A stretch of DNA of 64,000 nucleotides from Saprospiraceae bacterium (GCA_041392805.1 JAWKLJ010000003.1:1-64000), one strand, 5' to 3'; positions 1-9,827 are shown, counted from the first letter of the stretch. The notes: generated from the sequence alone by a model not told the origin. A program made the numbers and translations.

Positions 1-1
1 G

Positions 2-76
2 GGGATTGACCCTAACATGCCTAAAATTAAATCTATCCGCAACAAGCTTAGGAACCTCGGATCAATTGCCGCCTAA
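2..76 (+). CDS. C-terminal fragment of an unknown protein cut by the window edge
   Basis: The frame entering at base 2 stays open for 24 codons and stops at TAA 74-76. Its tail is basic and helical-looking (ending KLRNLGSIAA). It is co-oriented with the Tn3 transposase that begins 166 bases later, so it may be a transposon passenger or recombination gene whose body lies outside the window. The fragment is too short to name, and an open frame of this length can also occur by chance. Confidence 0.3.
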   Translation, partial: GIDPNMPKIKSIRNKLRNLGSIAA

Positions 77-242
77 TTTGTAGCGGACTATTGATATATT
101 AAACTTTGAATAATTTTACTAGTTTAGTAAACTCCTAAATCAAGAAGTTACCCCCAGTTTTTGAATATCGTATCGTTTAGTCAAACGAGCGTTTTTCCAG
201 ACTCCACCCTGGAGCCTGGCGGCTCCTTCAAATTTTATTATT

Positions 243-1991
243 ATGCCAACAACTTTTTTATCTACCGAGCAGATCAAGCAGTACGGACGTTACTCTGGAG
301 AGCCTACCGACGAACAACTGGCTCATTATTTTTACTTGAGTCAAACCGACCTTGAATGGATTGACAAACGTCGACGGCCTCACAACCGTTTAGGCTTCGC
401 CCTGCAATTATGCACGCTAAGATTTCTGGGCACGTTTCTGGCCAACCCCGTCGACGCGCCCTCTAATGTTTTAGCCTACCTGGCCCGGCAGTTAAAGATT
501 GCCGATCCAACTTGTATTTCTCAATACATGGAAAGAGATACGACTCATTGGGAACACTCCGAGGAAATACAAAAGCGGCTTGGCTATCAAGATTTTCATT
601 CCCATCCCAGCTATTTCCGGCTTGTCCGGTGGCTATATAATAAGGTGTGGTTGCATGACGAGCGTCCTGGTGTATTATTCGATTTGGCCACTTCCCGTTT
701 AATTCATCAAAAAATTCTACTACCAGGAGCCAGCGTACTGGCTCGTTTGGTCGGCCGTATCCGAAGCCGGGCGTCTTTTGGAATTTATCGGGAATTGATC
801 AAAGACCTTACCGGTGATCAGCAAAAAGCGCTCCTTTCCCTCCTGGAAATACCTTCCGATGCGCGCATGTCTATCTTGGATAACCTTCGCAGAGCCCCCA
901 CTCACGTTAGTTCCCTGACCTTGAAGAAAGCTTTAGAACGAATTCAAACGCTTAGGGATTTAAAGATTAGTCAAATTCAGACGCTTGGCATTCCTTTAAG
1001 CCGAAAAGCCAAACTAGCCGAATTGGCGGTCGGATTAAAAGCCCAGTCAATCGCCCAGATGGGCCGCTCTAAAAAACTGGCTATTTTGCTATGCTTTGTC
1101 CAGCGTTACGAAGCCATCGCTACCGACGAGGCTCTCGAAGTGTTTGACCTGTTGATTAACAAGTATTTCCAGGATATAAAGCTGAATCAAAAAAAGGTTC
1201 GCCTGAGAACGGCCTATGACTTGGATCAGGCTGCCATAATCTTATCTCTGGCTTGCCAGATTATTTTGAATCCCGAGGCCCAGAATGAACAACTCCGGCG
1301 GCTTATTTTTGATCAGGTTCCCCAACCCAAATTGCAGACCGCTAATCAGACGGTTATGACATTGACCTCAGAAGCCCAAGACAATTCGATAAAGGTAATT
1401 GCCTCAAAGTATAGTTCGGCCCGAAAATTTCTGCCTTATTTTTTCAAACTACTCCAATTTTCGGGACTCCCTACCGCCAAACCTATACTCGATACGCTTC
1501 AATTCGTCAAAGAGCAGGAAGAACAAAAGAACAAAACGTTCAACCTTGATGATACGCCCCAGGAATTTATTCCGACTGCCTGGAAGTGGAAGCCGACTAT
1601 TTACCCGCCTAAAGGCCAGATCAGTAAACCACATTACGTTATGTGTTTAATGGATCAGACCCGTTTAGCCATCCGCCGTCGAGACTTATTCATCAAACCG
1701 TCGTTAAAGTGGACAGATCCAAGGAAGGAATTGTTACAAGGCGATGCCTGGGAAAAAATCCGTCCGGCAATATGCAGGGGGCTGGATCTGAATGAAAAAG
1801 CGGAAGATCAATTGGCGCTACTGCAAAAACAATTGGATGAGTGTTACCATAGGACGGCGGCGAATTTGAAGGCTAATCCAGCGCTCAGACTTGAAAAGGA
1901 AAATGGCAAAGATCGTTTTATTCTCACACCATTAGAAGCGGAGGAAGAACCGCTGGGCCTCAAAGAACTCAAAGAAAGAGTAAGGCTTTAA
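243..1991 (+). CDS. tnpA: Tn3-family transposase, N-terminal part (582 aa)
   Basis: This is the N-terminal DNA-binding and linker half of a Tn3-family TnpA, the DDE transposase that acts on 38-bp terminal repeats. The opening (FLSTEQ near the start, then YFYLSQTDLEWI near residues 30-40, RRRPHNRLGFALQL after it) is the standard start of the family. The frame stops at TAA 1989-1991, exactly where family members continue into the catalytic domain. The next frame starts on the overlapping ATG (TAATG). Together the two pieces give about 1008 aa, a normal full TnpA length. One extra T in the CTTTAATG stretch would join them, so this may be a recent single-base deletion or a coupled split gene. Confidence 0.88.
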   Translation: MPTTFLSTEQIKQYGRYSGEPTDEQLAHYFYLSQTDLEWIDKRRRPHNRLGFALQLCTLRFLGTFLANPVDAPSNVLAYLARQLKIADPTCISQYMERDTTHWEHSEEIQKRLGYQDFHSHPSYFRLVRWLYNKVWLHDERPGVLFDLATSRLIHQKILLPGASVLARLVGRIRSRASFGIYRELIKDLTGDQQKALLSLLEIPSDARMSILDNLRRAPTHVSSLTLKKALERIQTLRDLKISQIQTLGIPLSRKAKLAELAVGLKAQSIAQMGRSKKLAILLCFVQRYEAIATDEALEVFDLLINKYFQDIKLNQKKVRLRTAYDLDQAAIILSLACQIILNPEAQNEQLRRLIFDQVPQPKLQTANQTVMTLTSEAQDNSIKVIASKYSSARKFLPYFFKLLQFSGLPTAKPILDTLQFVKEQEEQKNKTFNLDDTPQEFIPTAWKWKPTIYPPKGQISKPHYVMCLMDQTRLAIRRRDLFIKPSLKWTDPRKELLQGDAWEKIRPAICRGLDLNEKAEDQLALLQKQLDECYHRTAANLKANPALRLEKENGKDRFILTPLEAEEEPLGLKELKERVRL

Positions 1992-3271
1992 TGCCTCGGG
2001 TGGATCTGCCCCAATTGATTATGGAGGTCAATAGCTGGACCGGGTTTGATCGGCAATTTATTCACCTGAGCGAACACCAGACTCAAATAAAAGGCTTTGA
2101 AACCAGTTTAAGCGCCGTACTGCTTTCGGAGGCTTGTAATATTGGTATTCAGCCCATACACCGTCTGGACAATCCGGCTTTAAGCTCCGCGAGATTAAAC
2201 TGGGTTAAGCAGAATTATTTGCATGCCGAAAATCTGGTCAAAGCCAATGTTAAGTTGGTCGGGTTTCAATATAATCTGCCTTTAGCCGGGCATTGGGGCG
2301 GCGGAGAAGTGGCCTCGGCCGACGGCATGCGATTCATTGTACCGGTCAGAACCATTAACGCCAGACCCAACAGCAAGTATTATGGCCCTTACAGAGGGGT
2401 GACCTATTACAACTTCACTTCCGATCAGTTTACCGGTTTTCATAAGATTGTTATTCCCGGCACGATACGAGATTCCATGTATATACTAGCCGGGCTTTTG
2501 GAACAGCAAACAGACCTGGAGCCCGTTCAGATTATGGCGGATACGGCCGCCTACAGCGATATTGTATTCGGGCTGTTTCATTTACTGGGCTACCAGTTTA
2601 GTCCCCGCATCGCCGATACCGGCTCCACCCGTTTTTGGCGTATGGATCGAGACACAGATTATGGCCAACTCAATGGTATTGCCCGTAATAAGGTTAATAT
2701 GGAACTGATAAAAACTTACTGGGACGATATGCTTCGCATCGCTGGATCTTTAAAAACCGGAAAAGTATCGGCTCTTCAAATTGTCCAGGTATTGCAGCGA
2801 AGCGGCCAGCCCAACGCCTTGGGAAAAGCCGTCCGTGAATTAGGCCGGATTATAAAAACTATTCATTCCCTCACTTATGTCGACGATGAGAATTACCGCA
2901 GAAGCATCCTAGGTCAGCTCAATCGGGGCGAAAGCAGGCATAGCTTAGCACGGGCAATTTTTCATGGACAAAAAGGTCAAATCAGAAAACGCTATCGGCA
3001 AGGACAGGAAAATCAGTTGGAAGCTTTGGGATTGGTGGTCAATATGGCTGTTCTGTGGAATACCCGCTATATGCAGTTGGCCATTGAGCAGCTTCAAAAA
3101 GAAGGCTTGCAAATAAGCCCGCAGGAAATAGCCAGGCTTTCCCCGCTGATCAGCGAGCATATCAATATGTTGGGACGATATAGTTTTGACCTTGATTCGA
3201 CCTTGATTCTGGGAAATCTACGACCCTTAAGAGTGTTGGATCAAATGGATGAATCGCTCGGACTGCTTTAA
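1991..3271 (+). CDS. tnpA: Tn3-family transposase, catalytic DDE part (426 aa)
   Basis: The product starts at MPRVDLP, which in intact family members directly continues the N-terminal half. It carries the Tn3 DDE domain: first Asp in GGEVASADGMRF (about residue 108), second in IMADTAAYSD (about residue 180), and the C-terminal region with VLWNTRYMQLAI that holds the Glu-containing helix. The start ATG overlaps the stop of the preceding frame by one base, in the -1 frame relative to it, so it could be expressed by translational coupling. Whether two polypeptides can reconstitute activity cannot be told from sequence. The right end of the transposon lies 129 bp downstream. Confidence 0.88.
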   Translation: MPRVDLPQLIMEVNSWTGFDRQFIHLSEHQTQIKGFETSLSAVLLSEACNIGIQPIHRLDNPALSSARLNWVKQNYLHAENLVKANVKLVGFQYNLPLAGHWGGGEVASADGMRFIVPVRTINARPNSKYYGPYRGVTYYNFTSDQFTGFHKIVIPGTIRDSMYILAGLLEQQTDLEPVQIMADTAAYSDIVFGLFHLLGYQFSPRIADTGSTRFWRMDRDTDYGQLNGIARNKVNMELIKTYWDDMLRIAGSLKTGKVSALQIVQVLQRSGQPNALGKAVRELGRIIKTIHSLTYVDDENYRRSILGQLNRGESRHSLARAIFHGQKGQIRKRYRQGQENQLEALGLVVNMAVLWNTRYMQLAIEQLQKEGLQISPQEIARLSPLISEHINMLGRYSFDLDSTLILGNLRPLRVLDQMDESLGLL

Positions 3272-3399
3272 AAGAACTCGGGCTTTTCCAATAAGAATCA
3301 AATTCCTAAATAACACGGTCGTCGGTTCCTTCTTCGGCGGCCTTTTTTATGGAAGTTTTAGTGGTGAAAATGGCTCAGATTGGGTTAAAAGAGATGGGG

Positions 3400-3437
3400 C
3401 TTAGCGTAAGTTTCTGTTCCAATAATACTCAGACCCC
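3400..3437 (+). repeat. Right 38-bp terminal inverted repeat of the Tn3-family element
   Basis: Read on the minus strand from 3437 inward it begins GGGGTCTGAGTATTATTGGA and ends ACGCTAAG. That is 38 bp, the same length as the Tn3 terminal repeat and identical at its outer GGGGTCTGA and near-identical at its inner ACGTTAAG block. It lies 128 bp past the transposase stop and fixes the right boundary. The matching left end is not in the window. Confidence 0.85.
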
Positions 3438-3498
3438 AATAACGAAAAATAATTGAGTAAGTTTGAGCGATATTTTAAAGGGTAAAAAACGTCGCTCT

Positions 3499-3850
3499 AT
3501 GAATTATGCCTACTTGCGGGTTTCAACGGATAAACAGGACGCAGAAAATCAAAAATTGGGTATTATGGAATATGCCCAGGCCTTCGGAGATTGAAAGAGC
3601 CTTCATTTCTATGAGAACCAAAGAAGCCCTAAAAAAGGCAAAGCAAAATGGGAAGGTGCTTGGTAGGCCAAAAGGCAAAAAATCGGTCAATGCTAAACTA
3701 GTCGAGAATCATGCTGAAATAGAGGAATTATTGAAGGATAGGGTGTCCGCTTCGGCCATCGGGCGCATAATGAGAGTGGATCGGAAAACGGTCGGTCGAT
3801 ACATTGAGCGGCGTTTGCCCCAGTACAGTAAGAAGAAAAAGACGAATTGA
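3499..3850 (+). pseudogene. Serine resolvase/invertase with an internal out-of-frame deletion
   Basis: ATG 3499 opens a typical small serine recombinase: MNYAYLRVSTDKQDAENQK includes the catalytic Ser in the YLRVSTDKQ motif. After about 31 codons it stops (TGA, 3593-3595). Another frame then carries the C-terminal half: EIERAFISMRTKEAL (end of the catalytic domain, helix E), GKVLGRPKGKK, and a helix-turn-helix (SASAIGRIMRVDRKTVGRYI). About 80 residues between these blocks are missing and the frames do not match, so the gene is dead. It sits just outside the Tn3 right end, so it need not be that element's resolvase. Confidence 0.8.
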
Positions 3851-3902
3851 AACCCAGTTGAAGTCCTGTTTTCTAAGCGGAACTTCTCACCATTATATTA
3901 TC

Positions 3903-6900
3903 ATGAAAATACAGCCCTACCTCCCTTTATTTGCCCTCGCCCTTCTCTTTGCATCCTGCAAGCAGAAAACGGAAGACCCGGCTTCGCCGGCGCTTAGTCA
4001 GATCGAGGAAGCCGTTCCCATTGCTCATCAAGGGGAGCCACATTTCCTGATTACAGCTTCGGGAGACAGTATCCCCACCGGCGTACCTATTCCGGCTAAA
4101 GGCACGTGGATCAATCCGGATAGTGTCGCCAAGCCCAAAACCATTTCATATAGAGGCAAAACAAAAGTAGCGCCCGTCCAAACCAATATACGTCCAGCGG
4201 GCACGCCTAAAGTCGTGCCAATTCCCAAAGATCTTAAGGTAATTACTCCTGGAGAAAACGGCGTCCCTCGCCCAAAAAAAGTGCCGGCCCGGGGCGTCAT
4301 TCTACCCGTTTTACATAGCCCGTCAATACCCGCCTCTCCATTGGCTTTCAAGGACGACGCCACAGCCAGTATTCAATACCTCAGCCTGGCGCAGGGGCTT
4401 GTATTCCAAAATATTCAGTCCATTTTTGAAGACAGCAAGGGGGATATATGGTTTGGTGGCGGCGGCGGCGTTTGTCGCTATGATGGCGTAAACTTTACCT
4501 ATTTCACCCCTAAAGAAGGCTTCCCGCTCCGATATGTCTGGTTTGTTTTTGAAGATAGCCGGGGCATTTTCTGGTTTGGATCAGAAAGGAACGGCCTGTG
4601 CCGCTATGATGGGGTAAACTTTACGCATTACACGACCAAAGAAGGTTTAAACAGTAACTGGGTCTGGTCCATACTGGAAGACGAGAAAGGATATCTATGG
4701 TTTGGGACAAAAGGAGGCGTGAGCCGCTATGACCCACATGACTATGATGGTCAGGGTAGCTTTACCCACTTCACTACTGAAGAAGGCTTGATCGGCAACA
4801 ATATCCGGTCCATATTTCAGGATAGCCGGGGACATTTTTGGTTTGGAAGCTCGAGACCGGAAGCTAAGGGCGTGTGTCGCTATGACCCTGACGCATACAA
4901 TGGTCAGGGCAGGTTTACCCATTACACGGCTGAGGAAGGCTTGATCGGCAACGACGTCACATCCATATTTGAGGATAGCCAGGAGAACATATGGTTCGGA
5001 ACATGGGGAAATGGGGTATGCAGTTTTGATGGAACCCATTTTAAGCACTACACGACCAAAGAGGGTTTAGCAAGCAATGTGGTCATGGCCATGATTGAGG
5101 ATACCCGGGGGAATCTGTGGTTTGGAGGGCTTGGAGGGACTCTTTATAAGCCCGACGCCAATGAGGGCCGGGGTAGCTTCACACATTTTACTCGGGAAGA
5201 AGGCATGAGCGGCGATTTTATTATTGACATATTGAAAGATAATCAGGGGAATATATGGTTTGGCATGGTGCCGGGAGGGGTAAACCGCTATCATCCCACC
5301 GGCTTCACTTACTACACGACAAAAAACGGTTTAACGCAAAATACTACCCGGACTATGTTTAAAGATAGCCGGGGCGCCATCTGGATCGGGCATCTGGGCG
5401 GGGTCACCATATATGAGCCAGGTAGTGACAGTTTGGGTTCCGCTAAGTTCATTCAATATTCCGAACTAGACGGGCGCCGTTATTGGCCCCGTATGGAAGA
5501 TAGCCGGGGGAATGTATGGATGTACAATCCTGGATTAATACGCTATACCCCCGATCTTGACCGGAAAGGCGGCCGGTTTACCCATTTCACTACCAAAGAA
5601 GGCTTAAGTGGCGATCAGGTTATCACAATGCGGGAAGATAAGCGGGGAAATCTGTGGTTCGCGACGAATAATGGGGTGAGCCGCTATGTTTACAAGGCCG
5701 ACACCCTAGATAGGATTGGTGGAAATTTTACTCATTTTACTACGAAAGAAGGCTTAAGTGGAGATCAGGTTACCACAATGCTGGAAGACAAGCGGGGAAA
5801 TCTATGGTTCGCGACGAATAATGGTCTGAGTTGCTATACCCCTGACGATAAAGCCCGGGATGGGATAAGCGGATACTTCACGCACTTCGCCATTCCAAAG
5901 AGCCTGATTAGTGATCGGGACATCCTTATGCTGGAAGATAGCCGGGGCAATTTGTGGTTGGGGAGCAGAAAGAATGGCGTGTACCGTTTTGTTCCCGACC
6001 TCAATGCACAGGACGCCATCAATGGAGGCCTCACTCATTTTACCACTGAGGACGGTTTAATTGATAATAACGTCAGGATGATGATGGAGGACAGCGACGG
6101 AAATATATGGTTCGGAACAGAAAATGGGGTGAGCCGCTTTGCTCCCGATCCGGTTGCTCCCGACGGGTCCGGCGGAAGTTTCACCCAATTCACGACGGAA
6201 GAAGGTTTAAGTGGCAATGAGGTCGGGGTAATCATAGAAGATAAGCAAAAAAATATCTGGATAAGCACGACTGGGGGAATAAGCTTATTGATTCCCCTCG
6301 CCGGTGAAAACGCCTCTTCGAAAACAGGAAATTACCAAATAATGGCCTATAACCGGGCGAATGGCCTCAAGCAAATGGGACCCGCTCCTATTGTCGTTCT
6401 GGACAGTAGTTTCAACCGGATCTGGTGGGGATCAAACGAAGGCTTAAGCATGTTGGATCTTAATCAATTCCAGGCACCAAAGGCTTCCCCGGCCGCCGTC
6501 CGTCTGAACACTATAGAAATTAAGCGGCATTTTATTGATTACCGAAGACTGCGGGATACTGCTTACCAAGGCCAGGTGGCTTTTGGCGAAAAGCTTGTGG
6601 GAAGCTTTGATTCTGTACCGGCTTTTTGTAATTACCCGCTCAATTTATCCTTACCTTATAGCCTCAATCATCTGACCTTTCATTTTTCCGCTATCGATTG
6701 GCAGGCGCCTTATAATGTGAAGTACCATTATATCATGGAAGGGCTAGACGACGAATGGAGTCCGCCCGGCCTGGAAAATAAAGCGGATTACCGCAAGCTG
6801 CCGCCGGGCTCCTATACTTTTAAGGTCAAAGCCATTGGCGCGGCGCAGATCGAAAGCACGGTTTTTGCATATGATTTTCGGATTCTACCGCCCTGGTGGC

Positions 6901-8633
6901 TCACTTGGTGGGCCTATACGATTTACGGCGGTTTGATATTGTTGACGCTTTACGGTATTCGATCTTACGAAATCCGGCGCTACCGGGCTCAATCAGAAAA
7001 CCGAAGGTTAAAAGAACTCGATTCCTTCAAAACCCGCCTCTATGCCAATATTACCCACGAATTCCGCACGCCCCTGACTATCATCCTGGGCATGGTCCGG
7101 CAGATTAAAGATGATCCGAAAAGATGGTACAACGAAGGGCTGCAGATGATTACTCGCAATGGCTGGCAATTGCTCGGGCTGGTCAACCAAATGCTGGATC
7201 TCAGCAAGCTGGATAAAGGCAAGTTGGAACTTAAGATGCAACATGGAGAAGTGGTCGGATTTATTCACTACCTGGTTCAATCCTTTGAGTCTTTTGCAGC
7301 GGGGAAGAATATCCACTTACATTTTCTTAAAGAAATAGATCGTCTCGAAATGGACTTTGATCCGGATCAACTGACCAAGGTGGCGAGCAACCTGCTGTCC
7401 AATGCGGTGAAGTATACGCCAGAAGGAGGGCAGGTGTATGTAGCGGTGCGGAGTCAAGCTTCCAAACCCAAAAGTTTTCGGGCTGAAACTTTGGAAGTCC
7501 TGGAACTGCGGGTCAAAGATACCGGCCCCGGCATTCCCCCCGAAGAATTACCCCGCATCTTCGACCGCTTTTATCAGATGGACAGTTCCGCTACCAGAAA
7601 AGCCGGGGGTACGGGCCTTGGCCTGGCGCTGACCAAAGAGTTGGTGCAGCTAATGGGCGGCGAGATACGGGTGCAAAGTAAAATTGGCGAGGGAACAGAT
7701 TTTAGCGTGCTGCTGCCCGTTAACCGCTCGGCGCCTAAAACCGCTACGGTTATGGAGCGGGCCGGCCTCCATGATTTGATTAGAGAAGCCCATATAACGG
7801 AAGCGGCGACGGCGGACGTCGTTCCATTGAGCGCTGAGAACCGAAAGGAAAGCTTCGGATCGGCCTTGCAAAATGGCGATCTTCCCCTCGTTTTGTTAAT
7901 TGAAGACAATCGGGACGTTTTAACCTATATCGCCTCTTGCCTCCAAGCCAGTTACCAACTCGAATTTGCTATGAACGGGCAAGAAGGTATTGAGCAAGCC
8001 CTGGAGATCGTGCCGGATGTCATCATCAGCGACCTCATGATGCCGGAGAAGGACGGTTATGAAGTCTGCGCCGCTCTGAAAAAGGATATTCGCACCAGTC
8101 ACATCCCCATCATTCTGCTGACCGCCAAAGCGGATCAGGACGCCAAACTGGAAGGCCTTAAAGCTGGCGCCGACGCTTATCTGGTCAAACCTTTTGATAA
8201 GAAAGAATTGAATATCCGGCTGGAAAAATTATTGGATTTGCGTCGGCAGTTGCAAGCTCGCTATAGCAACCTGCAATCCACAGCGCAGGCTGAAGCACAG
8301 AGCCTAAGCAAAGAAGATATGTTTCTAAAAGACCTCCGCGAGGCGGTCGAAGAAAATCTCTCTGACGAAAGCTTTGGCGTCGTTCAATTGTGCCGTAAGG
8401 TCGGGATGAGTCGTAGTCAGTTACATAACAAACTAAAGGCTTTGACCAACCAATCGGCCTCTATTTACATACGCGCTATCCGCCTGGAAAAGGCAAAAGA
8501 ACTACTGCGAAACACGGATTTGAATATTTCCGAAGTAGCCTACGAGGTGGGCTTTCGCACCGCCCTGTATTTTACACAGGTTTTTTCGGAGGAGGTGGGC
8601 GTGGCGCCGAGCGTTTTTAGAATAAATGAATAG
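3903..8633 (+). CDS. Hybrid two-component system sensor histidine kinase/response regulator (1576 aa)
   Basis: One-protein signalling system of the Bacteroidota HTCS type. ATG 3903 is chosen over an upstream start because it opens a signal peptide (LFALALLFASC, a near lipobox). A Pro-rich linker follows to about residue 150. Then come 14 or 15 Reg_prop blades (pattern FTHFTTKEGL..N.V..I.ED..GN.WFGT..GVSRY) and a Y_Y_Y domain (GLDDEW, LPPGSYTFKVKA). A TM helix lies near residue 1000. HisKA has NITHEFRTP with His about 1052, HATPase has NLLSNAVKYTP, DTGPGIP and GGTGLGLAL, the receiver has Asp about 1377 in ISDLMMPEKDG, and an AraC-type HTH ends the protein. The sensor is periplasmic and the output domain binds DNA. 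The two aspartyl-protease-like genes downstream on the same strand are possible targets. No SusC/SusD pair is nearby, unlike many glycan-sensing HTCS. Confidence 0.93.
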   Translation: MKIQPYLPLFALALLFASCKQKTEDPASPALSQIEEAVPIAHQGEPHFLITASGDSIPTGVPIPAKGTWINPDSVAKPKTISYRGKTKVAPVQTNIRPAGTPKVVPIPKDLKVITPGENGVPRPKKVPARGVILPVLHSPSIPASPLAFKDDATASIQYLSLAQGLVFQNIQSIFEDSKGDIWFGGGGGVCRYDGVNFTYFTPKEGFPLRYVWFVFEDSRGIFWFGSERNGLCRYDGVNFTHYTTKEGLNSNWVWSILEDEKGYLWFGTKGGVSRYDPHDYDGQGSFTHFTTEEGLIGNNIRSIFQDSRGHFWFGSSRPEAKGVCRYDPDAYNGQGRFTHYTAEEGLIGNDVTSIFEDSQENIWFGTWGNGVCSFDGTHFKHYTTKEGLASNVVMAMIEDTRGNLWFGGLGGTLYKPDANEGRGSFTHFTREEGMSGDFIIDILKDNQGNIWFGMVPGGVNRYHPTGFTYYTTKNGLTQNTTRTMFKDSRGAIWIGHLGGVTIYEPGSDSLGSAKFIQYSELDGRRYWPRMEDSRGNVWMYNPGLIRYTPDLDRKGGRFTHFTTKEGLSGDQVITMREDKRGNLWFATNNGVSRYVYKADTLDRIGGNFTHFTTKEGLSGDQVTTMLEDKRGNLWFATNNGLSCYTPDDKARDGISGYFTHFAIPKSLISDRDILMLEDSRGNLWLGSRKNGVYRFVPDLNAQDAINGGLTHFTTEDGLIDNNVRMMMEDSDGNIWFGTENGVSRFAPDPVAPDGSGGSFTQFTTEEGLSGNEVGVIIEDKQKNIWISTTGGISLLIPLAGENASSKTGNYQIMAYNRANGLKQMGPAPIVVLDSSFNRIWWGSNEGLSMLDLNQFQAPKASPAAVRLNTIEIKRHFIDYRRLRDTAYQGQVAFGEKLVGSFDSVPAFCNYPLNLSLPYSLNHLTFHFSAIDWQAPYNVKYHYIMEGLDDEWSPPGLENKADYRKLPPGSYTFKVKAIGAAQIESTVFAYDFRILPPWWLTWWAYTIYGGLILLTLYGIRSYEIRRYRAQSENRRLKELDSFKTRLYANITHEFRTPLTIILGMVRQIKDDPKRWYNEGLQMITRNGWQLLGLVNQMLDLSKLDKGKLELKMQHGEVVGFIHYLVQSFESFAAGKNIHLHFLKEIDRLEMDFDPDQLTKVASNLLSNAVKYTPEGGQVYVAVRSQASKPKSFRAETLEVLELRVKDTGPGIPPEELPRIFDRFYQMDSSATRKAGGTGLGLALTKELVQLMGGEIRVQSKIGEGTDFSVLLPVNRSAPKTATVMERAGLHDLIREAHITEAATADVVPLSAENRKESFGSALQNGDLPLVLLIEDNRDVLTYIASCLQASYQLEFAMNGQEGIEQALEIVPDVIISDLMMPEKDGYEVCAALKKDIRTSHIPIILLTAKADQDAKLEGLKAGADAYLVKPFDKKELNIRLEKLLDLRRQLQARYSNLQSTAQAEAQSLSKEDMFLKDLREAVEENLSDESFGVVQLCRKVGMSRSQLHNKLKALTNQSASIYIRAIRLEKAKELLRNTDLNISEVAYEVGFRTALYFTQVFSEEVGVAPSVFRINE

Positions 8634-8729
8634 TTCGATTTCGTCAGACTTAGTTTGATGGATTTCGTCCCTGTTTTGCATTGCCAAGCTTTAATTGGAA
8701 AAAACAATAACGAAGGCCCTCTCATCCCT

Positions 8730-8958
8730 CCGATACAATAACGAAAGCATTCAAAACATTCCCATCTTTCCAACGAAATTCAAAAATACATTAGCGAAAA
8801 TGTAGCCTCCGAATTCCGGACAGCTTTGTAGCAAAACATTTTGATCACCAAAAGACTTTGCTATGCTACGTTTATCTTTTTTATTCGGAATCTTCTTGTA
8901 TTTTTTTCCCATCACCGCTGCTTGTTCCCAGGTCGACCACATCGTCATTCCTTTTCAA
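8730..8958 (+). repeat. Direct repeat copy 1: leader and signal-peptide region of the first aspartyl-protease-like gene
   Basis: About 230 bp starting CCGATACAATAACGAAAGCA and running through the 5' leader into codon ~32 of the gene. It is almost base-for-base the same as 9828-10056. It contains a small hairpin (TACATT-AGCGAA-AATGTA) in the untranslated part. Similarity falls off sharply after the signal peptide. Confidence 0.9.
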
Positions 8959-9783
8959 CTAATTGGTAATACTATTATTATACAAGCTGGCGTCCAGGAC
9001 AGGAGTGGTTTTTTTGTGCTCGATTCCGGCTCTCCCAACCTGGTCCTTAACACGAAACATTTTGAAAATATTAGAATGGATGCAACCAGCTTTCACTCAA
9101 CTGATTTGACCGGAACAGCTAGTAATACCTTAACACAAACGATCGTACATCTTAAGGTAGGAAACATTGAAAGGCGCAACCAGAAAGCATTTCTAATTGA
9201 TCTTTCTCGCATCGAACAAGGCAAAAAGATCAATATTCTTGGTGTCATCGGTTATAAGTTCCTTAAGCAATTTGAGATCTTGTTTGATTATCAGCAGAAA
9301 GAAATTACCCTCTTTGCATTGGATCGCAAGGGGGAAAGAATGGCAAAATCCTCGCTGCACACTCCTCCAAATCACGTCTTTGACTTAAAGAAATCAAGTC
9401 ATTTCTTATATCTCGAAGCCCAAATTGGTAATGAAACCATAAAATTGGGTTTGGACTGTGGTGCTGAGACCAGTGTACTAGATAAGGATGCGGTAAGAAG
9501 CTTCAAAAATCATTTTTTTCCATCCCACGGAGTATCCCTGATAGCTTTCAACGGAAAGAAATCCAGTGTCAATATCGGAAGTGTAAGGCAAGTTTTTATC
9601 GGCAATACCGAGCTCGAACTTTTTGAAGTAATAGTAATGGATCTGGAGTCCATTAATCAAAATCTGGTAGTAAAGCTTGATGGTTTATTGGGAAATGGAT
9701 CCCTTTCACGCAACAAAATTGCCATCAATTATAAAAAACAAACGCTCTCCATTTGGGATCCGACCTGGCTAGCCAAAAGGTAG
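8863..9783 (+). CDS. Secreted retropepsin-like aspartyl protease family protein, copy 1 (306 aa)
   Basis: A signal peptide (FLFGIFLYFFPITAACS) precedes two retropepsin-like lobes. Lobe 1 has the hydrophobic-DSG motif VLDSGSP (Asp about 54) and lobe 2 has LGLDCGAETS (Asp about 198). Each lobe ends in the ILGVIG or GLLGNG type flap partner. In eukaryote-like or single-lobe enzymes the motif is DTG or DSG; here lobe 2 has DCG, a Cys in place of Thr/Ser, which may reduce activity or make it redox-sensitive (inference). The tandem paralog at 9961 keeps DTG in both lobes. The product is likely periplasmic or exported. ATG 8863 starts the signal peptide and matches the paralog exactly. Confidence 0.75.
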   Translation: MLRLSFLFGIFLYFFPITAACSQVDHIVIPFQLIGNTIIIQAGVQDRSGFFVLDSGSPNLVLNTKHFENIRMDATSFHSTDLTGTASNTLTQTIVHLKVGNIERRNQKAFLIDLSRIEQGKKINILGVIGYKFLKQFEILFDYQQKEITLFALDRKGERMAKSSLHTPPNHVFDLKKSSHFLYLEAQIGNETIKLGLDCGAETSVLDKDAVRSFKNHFFPSHGVSLIAFNGKKSSVNIGSVRQVFIGNTELELFEVIVMDLESINQNLVVKLDGLLGNGSLSRNKIAINYKKQTLSIWDPTWLAKR

Positions 9784-9827
9784 CAATGATAATATATGGA
9801 TAATAGGCGGCCAATTCCGGCATGATT

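Noticed and set aside
1980..1995. Programmed ribosomal frameshift joining the two tnpA frames
   Set aside because: The second frame is -1 but the context AGG CTT TAA lacks a slippery X XXY YYZ heptamer; a coupled start or base deletion is simpler.
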